Below, one piece after another: positions 56,999 to 64,000 of a DNA stretch of 64,000 bases (the first letter of the stretch is position 1; each line of letters begins with the position of its first letter). Source of the DNA: Deltaproteobacteria bacterium (GTDB lineage Bacteria; Desulfobacterota; Desulfobulbia; Desulfobulbales; Desulfocapsaceae); contig JAPLJF010000006.1 in NCBI GenBank assembly GCA_026388715.1, forward strand, positions 1-64,000. Direction: 5' to 3'. The notes beneath the pieces were generated by a model. It searched no databases and was not told the DNA's origin. It saw nothing but the letters and a program-made list of their open reading frames with translations. The position numbers and the translations under genes are program-made.

Positions 56999-58417
56999 AT
57001 GTCCAGTCGGCAGAACAAACCCAAGCAAAGAGAAGAGACATTATTTCTTGCGCCCCCCCGCATCCTTTCACCCGATGAACATCCCATCACCCCGGGGATG
57101 ATTGACGCGGACGCCCTCCTGGTGCTGCGCAAACTGCATGACGCCGGATTTCACGGTTATCTGGTTGGCGGCGGGGTTCGGGATCTCTACCTTGGCAAGA
57201 CCCCTAAAGATTTCGATATCAGTACCGATGCCCACCCCGGACAGATCCGCAAGATCTTCCGTAACAGCATGACCATCGGCCGTCGTTTCCGGCTGGTTCA
57301 AATCTTCTTTCGCAATGGAAAGATCATCGAGGTCTCCACCCTGCGCTCTCTCGATGAACATGATCTGGATGGTCCGGAGACCGTGCTGGCCCCTAATAAT
57401 ACCTTTGGCAACCTGGAAGAAGATGCCCAACGCCGGGATCTGACCATCAACTCGCTGTTCTACGAGATAGAACAGAACACCATCCTTGATTACGTGGGCG
57501 GCATTGAAGACCTGAACCACGCAATCGTCCGCATCGTAGGCGATCCCGACAAGCGAATCAGCCGCGATCCGGTGCGCATGCTGCGCGCCATTCGCCATGC
57601 CGCCCGCATTAACTTCACCATCGAGCCACAAAGCTGGCAGGCAATCTGCAGACACCACCACGAGCTTACCCTCTGCCCCCCATCCCGTCTGCGGGACGAG
57701 CTTTACAAAGATCTGCACAGCGGTTCGCTCCTGGACTGGTTTCATCTCGCTGCTGATTCAGGTCTGTTTGGCAGTATCCTGGTTCTCTATAAGGAAATCC
57801 TGGGCAAGGGATCGAACTCTGGCCCCGGCTGCAAAGAACAACTGACCAGGCTGTTTACCGTCATTGACCGCGTCACCACAAAAATGACAGAAGAACAGAT
57901 AGGGCAACGACTGCCCAACGAATTTCTCCTCGCCCTGCTGCTGCTTCCCTGGGCCAACACCCAGTTTGACTTCATCAGACAGGAACTGCAAGGCTCTGCC
58001 GCCTATCAATTCAGCAAACAACTGCGGGCCAGTCTGGATCTGGAAATCGGCACTCAACTCAATCTGCCCCGTACCACCCGTCAGGAAATCGTCACCCTCA
58101 TTGGCAACCTTCCCCTCTTCCTCCAACACGAGGGAAAAGGCTCATGGCCGCAGTGGCTGACCCGGAAAAGCTACTTTAAAAACTGTCTGCTCTTTTATCG
58201 TTTCTACCTGGAATCCACCGGTGGTCTGCCTGTGCCGGAAGGCCTGCTTGACATTGCACCCCCACCCATCCCAGTGGCAAAGCCACGTTCCGGATCCAGC
58301 GGCAAACGTCCTTCCCGTCCAGGCATTATCGGGACTGCCTTTTCCTCGGACGCCCCCGGCGGCATTTTCGGCTTCAAAAAAAAATCTTCTTCCAAGGCCA
58401 ATAACAGCAAGTCATAA
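56999..58417 (+). CDS. pcnB: Poly(A) polymerase I-type nucleotidyltransferase
   Basis: A 472-residue class II nucleotidyltransferase. The catalytic motif GGGVRDLYLGKTPKDFDIST (about residues 57-77) and the next block RRFRLVQIFFRNGKIIEVSTLR fit PcnB/CCA-adding enzymes; RRDLTINSLFY and DPDKRISRDPVRMLRAIRHAARINF are the shared helical blocks. Length and the basic, Ser/Pro/Lys-rich C-terminal tail suggest PcnB rather than a CCA-adding enzyme. It follows the NMO gene by 19 bases. Confidence 0.9.
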   Translation: MSSRQNKPKQREETLFLAPPRILSPDEHPITPGMIDADALLVLRKLHDAGFHGYLVGGGVRDLYLGKTPKDFDISTDAHPGQIRKIFRNSMTIGRRFRLVQIFFRNGKIIEVSTLRSLDEHDLDGPETVLAPNNTFGNLEEDAQRRDLTINSLFYEIEQNTILDYVGGIEDLNHAIVRIVGDPDKRISRDPVRMLRAIRHAARINFTIEPQSWQAICRHHHELTLCPPSRLRDELYKDLHSGSLLDWFHLAADSGLFGSILVLYKEILGKGSNSGPGCKEQLTRLFTVIDRVTTKMTEEQIGQRLPNEFLLALLLLPWANTQFDFIRQELQGSAAYQFSKQLRASLDLEIGTQLNLPRTTRQEIVTLIGNLPLFLQHEGKGSWPQWLTRKSYFKNCLLFYRFYLESTGGLPVPEGLLDIAPPPIPVAKPRSGSSGKRPSRPGIIGTAFSSDAPGGIFGFKKKSSSKANNSKS

Positions 58418-58518
58418 TAATCCCCCTCCTCTCTTCCTCTCCCCTCCCTTAGCAATCTATTCGAACACATTGATCAACATTAGTGATCGGCAAACACCAA
58501 AAAAAACACAACAGTCCC

Positions 58519-58548
58519 TTGACAAAGCCATCCACGAACCGCTACCAT
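58519..58548 (+). promoter_or_regulatory. Candidate promoter of the hydrogenase operon
   Basis: TTGACA (58519-58524) and TACCAT (58543-58548) are separated by 18 bases, 51 bases before the hydA ATG. The -10 is weak, so control by an activator is possible. No sigma-54 element is visible. Confidence 0.4.
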
Positions 58549-58599
58549 CAACAATATTGATTGTATCCTGTTTTCCCGTTTCAATAAGAGGAGGATGAT

Positions 58600-59694
58600 A
58601 TGACAGACACAGCACACAGCACCGATCTGGACCTACAAGTCAACCGGCGCGGTTTCCTCAAGGGCTGTACCATAGTGGCGGCAGCGCTTGGCATCTCTGA
58701 AGCCATGATCCCCAAACTGGTAGAAGCGGCCACCTCTGCACAAAGGCCGCCGGTGATCTGGCTGCATTTTCAGGAATGCACCGGCTGTACCGAAAGTCTG
58801 CTGCGGGCCTCTCATCCCGATATTGGCCGCCTGATCCTGGAGATCATCTCCCTTGATTACCATGAAACGGTGATGGCGGCAGCCGGTCACCAGGCGGAAA
58901 AAAGCCTCCATGACACCCTTGACAAATATGCGGGGAAATTCCTCTGCGTGGTTGAGGGCGGCATCCCCACCAAGGACAAGGGCATCTACTGCAAGATCGC
59001 GGGCCGCACCGCCGTTGACATCCTGGCGGAGGTCGCCCCCAAGGCCGCGGCCATTATTGCCATCGGCTCCTGCGCCACCTTCGGGGGCATTCAGGCCGCA
59101 GCCCCCAATCCCACCGGGTCCAAAGGGGTGCGGGATCTGGTCTCGGGGACACCGGTGATCAACATCCCTGGCTGTCCACCAAATCCCATTTCATTCCTCG
59201 GCACCGTCCTCCACTACCTGACCTTCAATCGCCTGCCGGTAACCGACAATCTTGGCCGGCCTCTTTTTGCATACGGCCGCCGGATTCATGACCATTGCGA
59301 ACGCCGGGCTCACTTTGATGAAGGCCGATTTGCCGAACAGTTTGGTGATTTTGGCCACCGAAACGGCTATTGCCTCTACAAGCTTGGCTGCAAGGGGCCG
59401 GAAACCTTTTCCAACTGCCCATCAGCCCGCTTTAATGATGTCGATGTCTGGCCGGTCAGCGTCGGCCATGGCTGCATAGGCTGCACCGAACCCAATTTTT
59501 GGGACACCATGACCCCCTTCTATGAACGACTGCCAAATGTCAAGATCCCTGGAATCGGCGGGACTACCGTTGACACCGCCGGCAAAACGATCCTTGGCGT
59601 GGCCGCTGCGGCCGTTGGCATCCATGCCGCCATCGGTATCGGTAAGAAAGTAATCAAAGGCTGCGGCTGCAAGGGCGAAAAGAAAGAAAGCTGA
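58600..59694 (+). CDS. hydA: [NiFe] hydrogenase small subunit (membrane-bound, Tat exported)
   Basis: Electron-transfer subunit of 364 residues with a Tat signal (RRGFLK, residues 16-21) that exports the folded heterodimer. The proximal cluster ligands C60 and C63 lie in ECTGCTES; GSCATFGG and GCPPNP supply the others. Gly at the positions where O2-tolerant enzymes have extra cysteines indicates the standard four-Cys cluster. The medial/distal ligands are in DHCERRAHF, YCLYKLGCKG, NCPSARFNDVDVW and HGCIGCTEP. A C-terminal helix (ILGVAAAAVGIHAAIGI) anchors it in the membrane. The stop TGA belongs to a PRE repeat. Confidence 0.95.
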   Translation: MTDTAHSTDLDLQVNRRGFLKGCTIVAAALGISEAMIPKLVEAATSAQRPPVIWLHFQECTGCTESLLRASHPDIGRLILEIISLDYHETVMAAAGHQAEKSLHDTLDKYAGKFLCVVEGGIPTKDKGIYCKIAGRTAVDILAEVAPKAAAIIAIGSCATFGGIQAAAPNPTGSKGVRDLVSGTPVINIPGCPPNPISFLGTVLHYLTFNRLPVTDNLGRPLFAYGRRIHDHCERRAHFDEGRFAEQFGDFGHRNGYCLYKLGCKGPETFSNCPSARFNDVDVWPVSVGHGCIGCTEPNFWDTMTPFYERLPNVKIPGIGGTTVDTAGKTILGVAAAAVGIHAAIGIGKKVIKGCGCKGEKKES

Positions 59695-59796
59695 GCCGTT
59701 GTCAAAAGATAACTGGAACATTGCCGTACTATAACGGCATAAGGGACCGTAAAGAAATAGATAAAAATATACTGGTTATATCTTAACGGTCCCTAA
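59692..59796 (+). repeat. PRE palindromic repeat copy 10 (hydA-hydB gap)
   Basis: It starts TGAGCCGTTGTCAAAAGATA, with TGA as the hydA stop, includes TAACGGCATAAGGGACCGTA and ends TCTTAACGGTCCCTAA. The right hairpin has GGGACC/GGTCCC, again compensated. It occupies most of the 143-base gap between the two subunits; the hydB ribosome-binding site follows 30 bases after it. Confidence 0.92.
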
Positions 59797-59837
59797 TCAG
59801 CTTCAATGCTGAAATCGCATAAAAGGAGGCTAAATCC

Positions 59838-61538
59838 ATGACCGAACGAATCACCATTGACCCCATTACCAGAATCGAGGGTCACTTACGCATAGATGCC
59901 GAAGTTGATGGCGGGAAAGTCACCAAGGCCTGGTCTTCAGGTCAGATGTGGCGCGGCATTGAAGTCATTCTTCAGGGACGCGACCCTCGGGATGCCTGGC
60001 TCTTTACCCAGCGCATCTGCGGGGTATGCACCACCGTTCATGCCCTGGCCTCGGTGCGGGCCGTTGAAAATGCCCTGCAACTGGAAATCCCCTTGAACGC
60101 CCAGTATATCCGTAATATTGTCATGTCGGTCCATGCCCTGCAGGATCACATTGTCCACTTTTATGTCCTCTCCGCCCTGGACTGGGTGGACGTGGTCTCG
60201 GCGCTGTCTGCCGACCCGGTTAAGACCGCATCCCTGGCCGGAAGCATCTCGTCCTGGTCAAACAACAGCGTCAAACGCTTCAAGGCGGTCCAGGAAAAGT
60301 TGCAGGGGATTGTGGACAGCGGTCAGCTTGGCCCCTTTGCCAACGGCTACTGGGGACATCCGGCCATGAAACTGCCGCCGGAGGCCAATCTGATGGCCGT
60401 GGCCCACTACCTTGAGGCCCTTGATTATCAGCGCAAGGCAACCCAGGCCCTTGGCATCATCTCCGGTAAAAACCCGCACATCCAGAATCTGTCTGTCGGC
60501 GGCGTGACCACCGCCCTCAACCCGGACAGTGATTCCGCCCTCAACATGGAGCGGCTCTATTGGGTCAAACAACTGATCGGTGAGGTACGGGGATTCATCC
60601 AGCAGGTATATCTGCCTGATGTGGCGGCCATCGGCGCCCTGTACAAAGACTGGCTTCCTTACGGCGCCGGGGTCACCAACTACCTGGCCATGCCCGACAT
60701 GGTGCTCGATACCAAGTCAACCAAATTTGACCTGCCCGGCGGCACCATCATGAATGGGGATCTTGGCACCGTAAAACCGATCAGCAGCTTTAACGATCCT
60801 TATCTCCGGGACAACGTGGTCGAAAACATCTCCCATGCCTGGTACAAAGGCGACTGGACCAAACACCCCTACGAAGAAGAGACCGTCCCCGAATATACCG
60901 ACTTCCAGGATGACGGCAAATATACCTGGCTCAAGGCCCCGCGCTTTGCGGGCCAACCGATGCAGGTCGGACCCCTGGCCCAGATGCTGGTCGGCTACGC
61001 TCAGGGACACCAGGAGATTATCAAAAATGTGAATAATGCCCTGGGCCTGGTCAGCTCCATAGCCGGGGTCACCGTTGGCCCTGAGGTCCTGCACTCCACC
61101 CTGGGCAGGCATGTGGCCAGGGCGGTACGGGCCTCCATGCTTGCCGATCTGTCCCTGAAACACTGGGAACTGCTGGTGGATAATATTGGCAAGGGTGATC
61201 TTACCATCTTCAACAAACCTACCTTCCCCAAAGGTGAGCAACGAGGTTTTGGAATACACGAAGCGCCGCGCGGCGCGCTCTCGCACTGGATTGTGATCCA
61301 GGATGGCAAGATCAAGAACTATCAGTGTGTGGTGCCATCTACCTGGAACGCCGGGCCTCGTGACAAAGAAGGGCTGCCCGGCCCCTATGAGGCATCGCTT
61401 GTCGGCAACCCCATTGCCGACGCCAAACAACCGCTGGAGGTCTTGCGCACCATCCACTCCTTTGATCCCTGTATTGCCTGCGCCGTTCACATGCTTGACC
61501 CGGAAGGCCGGGAAACGATCAAGGTAAAGGCATTATAA
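59838..61538 (+). CDS. hydB: [NiFe] hydrogenase large subunit
   Basis: Catalytic subunit of 566 residues that binds the Ni-Fe site. N-terminal motif RICGVCTTVH (C61, C64) and C-terminal DPCIACAVH (C545, C548) provide the four ligands, all cysteine with no selenocysteine codon. The protein should be matured by an endopeptidase that cuts after His551, removing the last 15 residues (MLDPEGRETIKVKAL). It is the respiratory, uptake-type group 1 enzyme and is preceded by AGGAGGC. It follows hydA and a PRE repeat and precedes hydC. Confidence 0.96.
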   Translation: MTERITIDPITRIEGHLRIDAEVDGGKVTKAWSSGQMWRGIEVILQGRDPRDAWLFTQRICGVCTTVHALASVRAVENALQLEIPLNAQYIRNIVMSVHALQDHIVHFYVLSALDWVDVVSALSADPVKTASLAGSISSWSNNSVKRFKAVQEKLQGIVDSGQLGPFANGYWGHPAMKLPPEANLMAVAHYLEALDYQRKATQALGIISGKNPHIQNLSVGGVTTALNPDSDSALNMERLYWVKQLIGEVRGFIQQVYLPDVAAIGALYKDWLPYGAGVTNYLAMPDMVLDTKSTKFDLPGGTIMNGDLGTVKPISSFNDPYLRDNVVENISHAWYKGDWTKHPYEEETVPEYTDFQDDGKYTWLKAPRFAGQPMQVGPLAQMLVGYAQGHQEIIKNVNNALGLVSSIAGVTVGPEVLHSTLGRHVARAVRASMLADLSLKHWELLVDNIGKGDLTIFNKPTFPKGEQRGFGIHEAPRGALSHWIVIQDGKIKNYQCVVPSTWNAGPRDKEGLPGPYEASLVGNPIADAKQPLEVLRTIHSFDPCIACAVHMLDPEGRETIKVKAL

Positions 61539-61558
61539 TTCAGGGAGAGGAGGCAATC

Positions 61559-62209
61559 ATGATCTATGAGAAACACTACGTCTGGAGTATTCTGCTGCGT
61601 CTGTATCACTGGTCTCTTGTCATCTCCATTGTCACACTTGCAGTCACCGGATTCTACATCAACTCGCCGTGGACCCAGACTACACTGGAAGGCACAGGCC
61701 TTTATCCCATACTGGCCATGCGTAATATCCACGGACTGGCGGGCTATCTGTTCACTGCAGCCATCATGGTCAGACTGTTCCTCCTGCTTTTTGGCAATCG
61801 TCATGAACGCATCCTGGACATGCTGCCCGTCACCTCGCGCAATATCAAAAATGTATCTACTACTCTCTGTTCTTACAGCTACCAGCACGACTGTCACGAT
61901 GAAGAACGGTTGGGCCACAACGTCGTGGCCGGCATAATCTATATCCTGACCATCGTTATTGCCCTGTTCCAGATGGCCAGCGGTTTTTACCTGCGTCTAC
62001 CTGAAAACGTTTTCTGGCAAAAATGGGGCGTGACACTCTTTGGCACGCAACAACATGCCCGATTTATCCATCATAGCCTGATGTGGTATTTCATCATCTT
62101 TGCCTTTATCCATATTTATCTGGTGATATGGAATGACCTGAGGAACCCGGACGGAATCACCTCCTCCATCTTTACCGGCAACAAATTCAGACCACGCAGT
62201 ATTAAATGA
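61559..62209 (+). CDS. hydC: Hydrogenase b-type cytochrome subunit
   Basis: A 216-residue membrane cytochrome b with four hydrophobic segments, homologous to HyaC/HydC. Candidate haem ligands are His in YVWSILLRLYHWSLVIS, RNIHGLAGYLFTAAIM, and HHSLMWYFIIFAFIHIYLVIW. It would take electrons from the small subunit to the quinone pool, so the complex oxidises periplasmic H2 into menaquinone, as in Wolinella HydABC. GGGAGAGGAGG precedes ATG 61559. Its TGA overlaps the hypF ATG (ATGA). Confidence 0.92.
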   Translation: MIYEKHYVWSILLRLYHWSLVISIVTLAVTGFYINSPWTQTTLEGTGLYPILAMRNIHGLAGYLFTAAIMVRLFLLLFGNRHERILDMLPVTSRNIKNVSTTLCSYSYQHDCHDEERLGHNVVAGIIYILTIVIALFQMASGFYLRLPENVFWQKWGVTLFGTQQHARFIHHSLMWYFIIFAFIHIYLVIWNDLRNPDGITSSIFTGNKFRPRSIK

Positions 62210-64000
62210 CGGCTTTGTCCTGCCTCGGGACAGAGCCGCATTCTCTTCCACAAGAAAAAAAAGGAGTGGAGCTCACCATCCAGGGCACAGTTCAGGGCGT
62301 AGGATTCCGCCCTTTTGTTTATCGTCTGGCCAGAAACTTCAAGATAGGCGGAACCATTGCCAACACCGGCCAGGGCGTCGTAATTCAGGCCGAGGGATTG
62401 GCCGCCGATCTTGACAGTTTTCTGCAAGCCCTGACCGAGGAGGCCCCGCCTCTGGCCCGCATCTCCTCTATCAGCCAAAAAAGGCTCCCGGCAGTTACAG
62501 ACAGACAAACCTTCACTATTCTTGAAAGCAGCAGCAAACACGCTACCCAGACAATGATCCCGGCTGACATCGCCCTCTGTGACGATTGTCTGCAGGAACT
62601 CCTGGACCCGGCAGACCGGCGCTATCGATACCCCTTTATCAACTGCACCAACTGCGGCCCTCGTTTTACCATCGTCAGCTCCATCCCCTATGATCGCCCC
62701 TGTACCTCCATGCACTCCTTCCCCATGTGCAAGAGCTGTCAGGCCGAATATGACGATCCTGACAACCGGCGTTTTCATGCCCAGCCCAATGCCTGCCCCC
62801 AATGCGGACCGCAGATCAGCTGGCACGCAGCCAGTGGTGAACAGCTTCCCTGCTATGACCCCATAACTGAAACGATCCAAGCCCTTAACGATGGCCGTAT
62901 TGTCGCCATCCGGGGAATGGGTGGTTTTCACCTGGTCGTTGATGCCGGCTCCGAATCGGCAGTGGCGCTCCTCAGAAAGCGAAAACAACGTCGGAGCAAG
63001 CCCCTGGCCATCATGGTGGCCGACCTTGAGGCCGCAGCCTTGATCTGTCACCTTTCTCCCGTTGCCAGCCAGGCCCTGACCAGCCTGGCTCACCCCATTG
63101 TCCTGCTGTCCAGAAAAGAGACGGCATCTCTTGCCGCCAATCTGGCGCCGGGCATGGGAGAGATCGGGATCATGCTGCCCTACACCCCGCTGCACCACCT
63201 GCTGTTCGCCACCTCCGGCTGCCCGCAGGCCCTGGTCATGACCAGCGGCAACCGCAACGGTGAGCCCCTGTGCACCGGCAATGATGAGGCAGTATCCCGC
63301 CTTGGCGATATCACCGATTTCTTTCTCCTCCATAATCGTGAGATTGTGACCCGAATTGATGACTCCGTTATCCGCATCATGCAGGGCCGCCCCAGAGTCC
63401 TGCGCCGGGCCCGGGGCTATGTGCCAAACCCCATCCCGCTCACCCAATCCCTGCCGCCTCTCATTGCCTGCGGCAGTGGCCTGAAAAATACCTTCTGTCT
63501 GGTGCGGGACAATATGGCCTTTATCAGCCAGCATATTGGCGATCTTGCCAATATGGAATCATTGGCTTTTTTCAAAGAAAGCATCTATCATTTCCAGGAG
63601 CTTCTGGAGACCCGGCCACAACTCGTGGTCTGCGACCTCCATCCTGATTATCTGAGCAGCCGACATGGGCTGGAGCTGGAACGGACGCTGGGACTGCCGC
63701 GAGTCCTGGTCCAACATCACCACGCCCATGCCGTGGCCGTGATGGCCGAACATGGGTTGCAGGGAAAAGCACTGGCCATTATCCTTGACGGCACAGGTCT
63801 TGGCCCCGATGGCACCATCTGGGGCGGCGAGATCCTGGAGGTGACGCGCACCGATTTTATCCGGCGCGGCTGTCTGGCACCCCTGCCCCTGCCGGGTGGA
63901 GATGCCGCCGCCGAGCAACCATGGCGCATGGGGCTTGCGGCCTTGTATCACACCTATGGCAAAAAAGGGTTAGAAGAGTCACAACTGCCGGCCGCACTTC
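62206..64000 (+). CDS. hypF: Hydrogenase maturation carbamoyltransferase HypF (cut by window end)
   Basis: HypF makes carbamoyl-adenylate and transfers it to HypE as precursor of the CN ligands of the Ni-Fe site. The visible 598 codons include the acylphosphatase domain (IQGTVQGVGFRPFVYRLAR, residues about 25-110), two zinc-finger pairs (LCDDCLQELL, INCTNCGPRF, CKSCQAEY, CPQCGPQ), a YrdC domain (LRKRKQRRSKPLAIMVADLE) and the start of the Kae1-like domain (QHHHAHAVAVMAEHG). The gene is truncated by the window end; the family is usually about 750-800 residues. It overlaps hydC by four bases. Confidence 0.95.
   Translation, partial: MTALSCLGTEPHSLPQEKKGVELTIQGTVQGVGFRPFVYRLARNFKIGGTIANTGQGVVIQAEGLAADLDSFLQALTEEAPPLARISSISQKRLPAVTDRQTFTILESSSKHATQTMIPADIALCDDCLQELLDPADRRYRYPFINCTNCGPRFTIVSSIPYDRPCTSMHSFPMCKSCQAEYDDPDNRRFHAQPNACPQCGPQISWHAASGEQLPCYDPITETIQALNDGRIVAIRGMGGFHLVVDAGSESAVALLRKRKQRRSKPLAIMVADLEAAALICHLSPVASQALTSLAHPIVLLSRKETASLAANLAPGMGEIGIMLPYTPLHHLLFATSGCPQALVMTSGNRNGEPLCTGNDEAVSRLGDITDFFLLHNREIVTRIDDSVIRIMQGRPRVLRRARGYVPNPIPLTQSLPPLIACGSGLKNTFCLVRDNMAFISQHIGDLANMESLAFFKESIYHFQELLETRPQLVVCDLHPDYLSSRHGLELERTLGLPRVLVQHHHAHAVAVMAEHGLQGKALAIILDGTGLGPDGTIWGGEILEVTRTDFIRRGCLAPLPLPGGDAAAEQPWRMGLAALYHTYGKKGLEESQLPAAL

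Noticed and set aside
58600-59694. O2-tolerant (group 1d) hydrogenase small subunit
   Set aside because: The proximal-cluster positions that are extra Cys in that group are Gly here (CTGC and the GG following SCATF).
61473-61500. Selenocysteine at the C-terminal [NiFe] ligand
   Set aside because: The codon at the relevant ligand position is a Cys codon and no in-frame TGA interrupts hydB.
62116-63534. Long antisense open frame (472 codons) opposite hydC/hypF
   Set aside because: HypF motifs on the plus strand are unmistakable (acylphosphatase, zinc fingers, YrdC), and the antisense frame is a by-product of codon bias.

Overview
The window looks like chromosome of a Gram-negative bacterium of the Desulfobacterota (old Deltaproteobacteria), perhaps near the Desulfobulbales. 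This is inferred from the LPS gene order pyrG-kdsA-kdsC-lptC, two outer-membrane porins (one DUF3373-like), a Tat-exported [NiFe] hydrogenase with cytochrome b, and small conserved genes that I associate with that group. It is mostly core genome. I saw no rRNA, tRNA, prophage or CRISPR array; the only transposase trace is a 5' fragment at the left edge.

Layout. 0.2-4.2 kb: CTP synthase, Kdo-8-P synthase, Kdo-8-P phosphatase and LptC. 4.2-7.1 kb: TrmO, a FabI-type enoyl reductase and an FAD oxidoreductase. 7.1-13.5 kb (minus strand): phosphate island 1 (DUF47 protein, PiT, PstS-C-A-B, PhoU). 13.8-17.1 kb: CorA, DUF486, SPFH protein and NfeD. 17.4-20.3 kb: CysC, two small genes, YajC and Tgt. 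20.8-23.4 kb: DUF3373-like porin and PgeF. 23.6-29.6 kb (minus): aconitase, a Cys-rich small protein, PIN-PhoH ATPase, Xaa-Pro peptidase and a conserved unknown. 30.1-37.4 kb: ribosomal protein S1, an HU-like protein, a YciO/Sua5 protein, GuaB, GuaA and an NYN plus cold-shock-like protein. 37.4-52.5 kb: phosphate island 2 (PhoB, PhoU, PstB, long PstA, long PstC, PstS, a divergent porin, and PhoR), with a zinc-binding lipoprotein-like SBP and an MBOAT/AlgX-like acetylation pair inside it. 52.6-58.4 kb: AspRS, HisRS, a nitronate-monooxygenase-family enzyme and poly(A) polymerase. 58.6-64 kb: hydrogenase HydA-HydB-HydC followed by HypF, cut by the window end.

How it fits together. Two full Pst systems plus PiT give layered phosphate uptake. 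Only island 2 carries recognisable PhoB-box arrays: five 11-bp-spaced half-sites face the porin, three face pstS2, and a pair lies before phoR. The porin is therefore probably a phosphate-starvation outer-membrane channel, while island 1 looks constitutive or otherwise controlled.

The most unusual structure is a dispersed palindromic repeat (here called PRE, about 100-165 bp, nine clear copies and one degenerate). It has terminal inverted GAGCCGTT arms and usually sits between genes. In four places its first bases TGAGCCG supply the stop codon of the upstream gene. In one operon it fills the gap exactly from stop codon to start codon, and at lptC it supplies the start codon and probable ribosome-binding site. 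Separate heptamer-based inverted repeats and other terminal-inverted-repeat elements also occur between genes.
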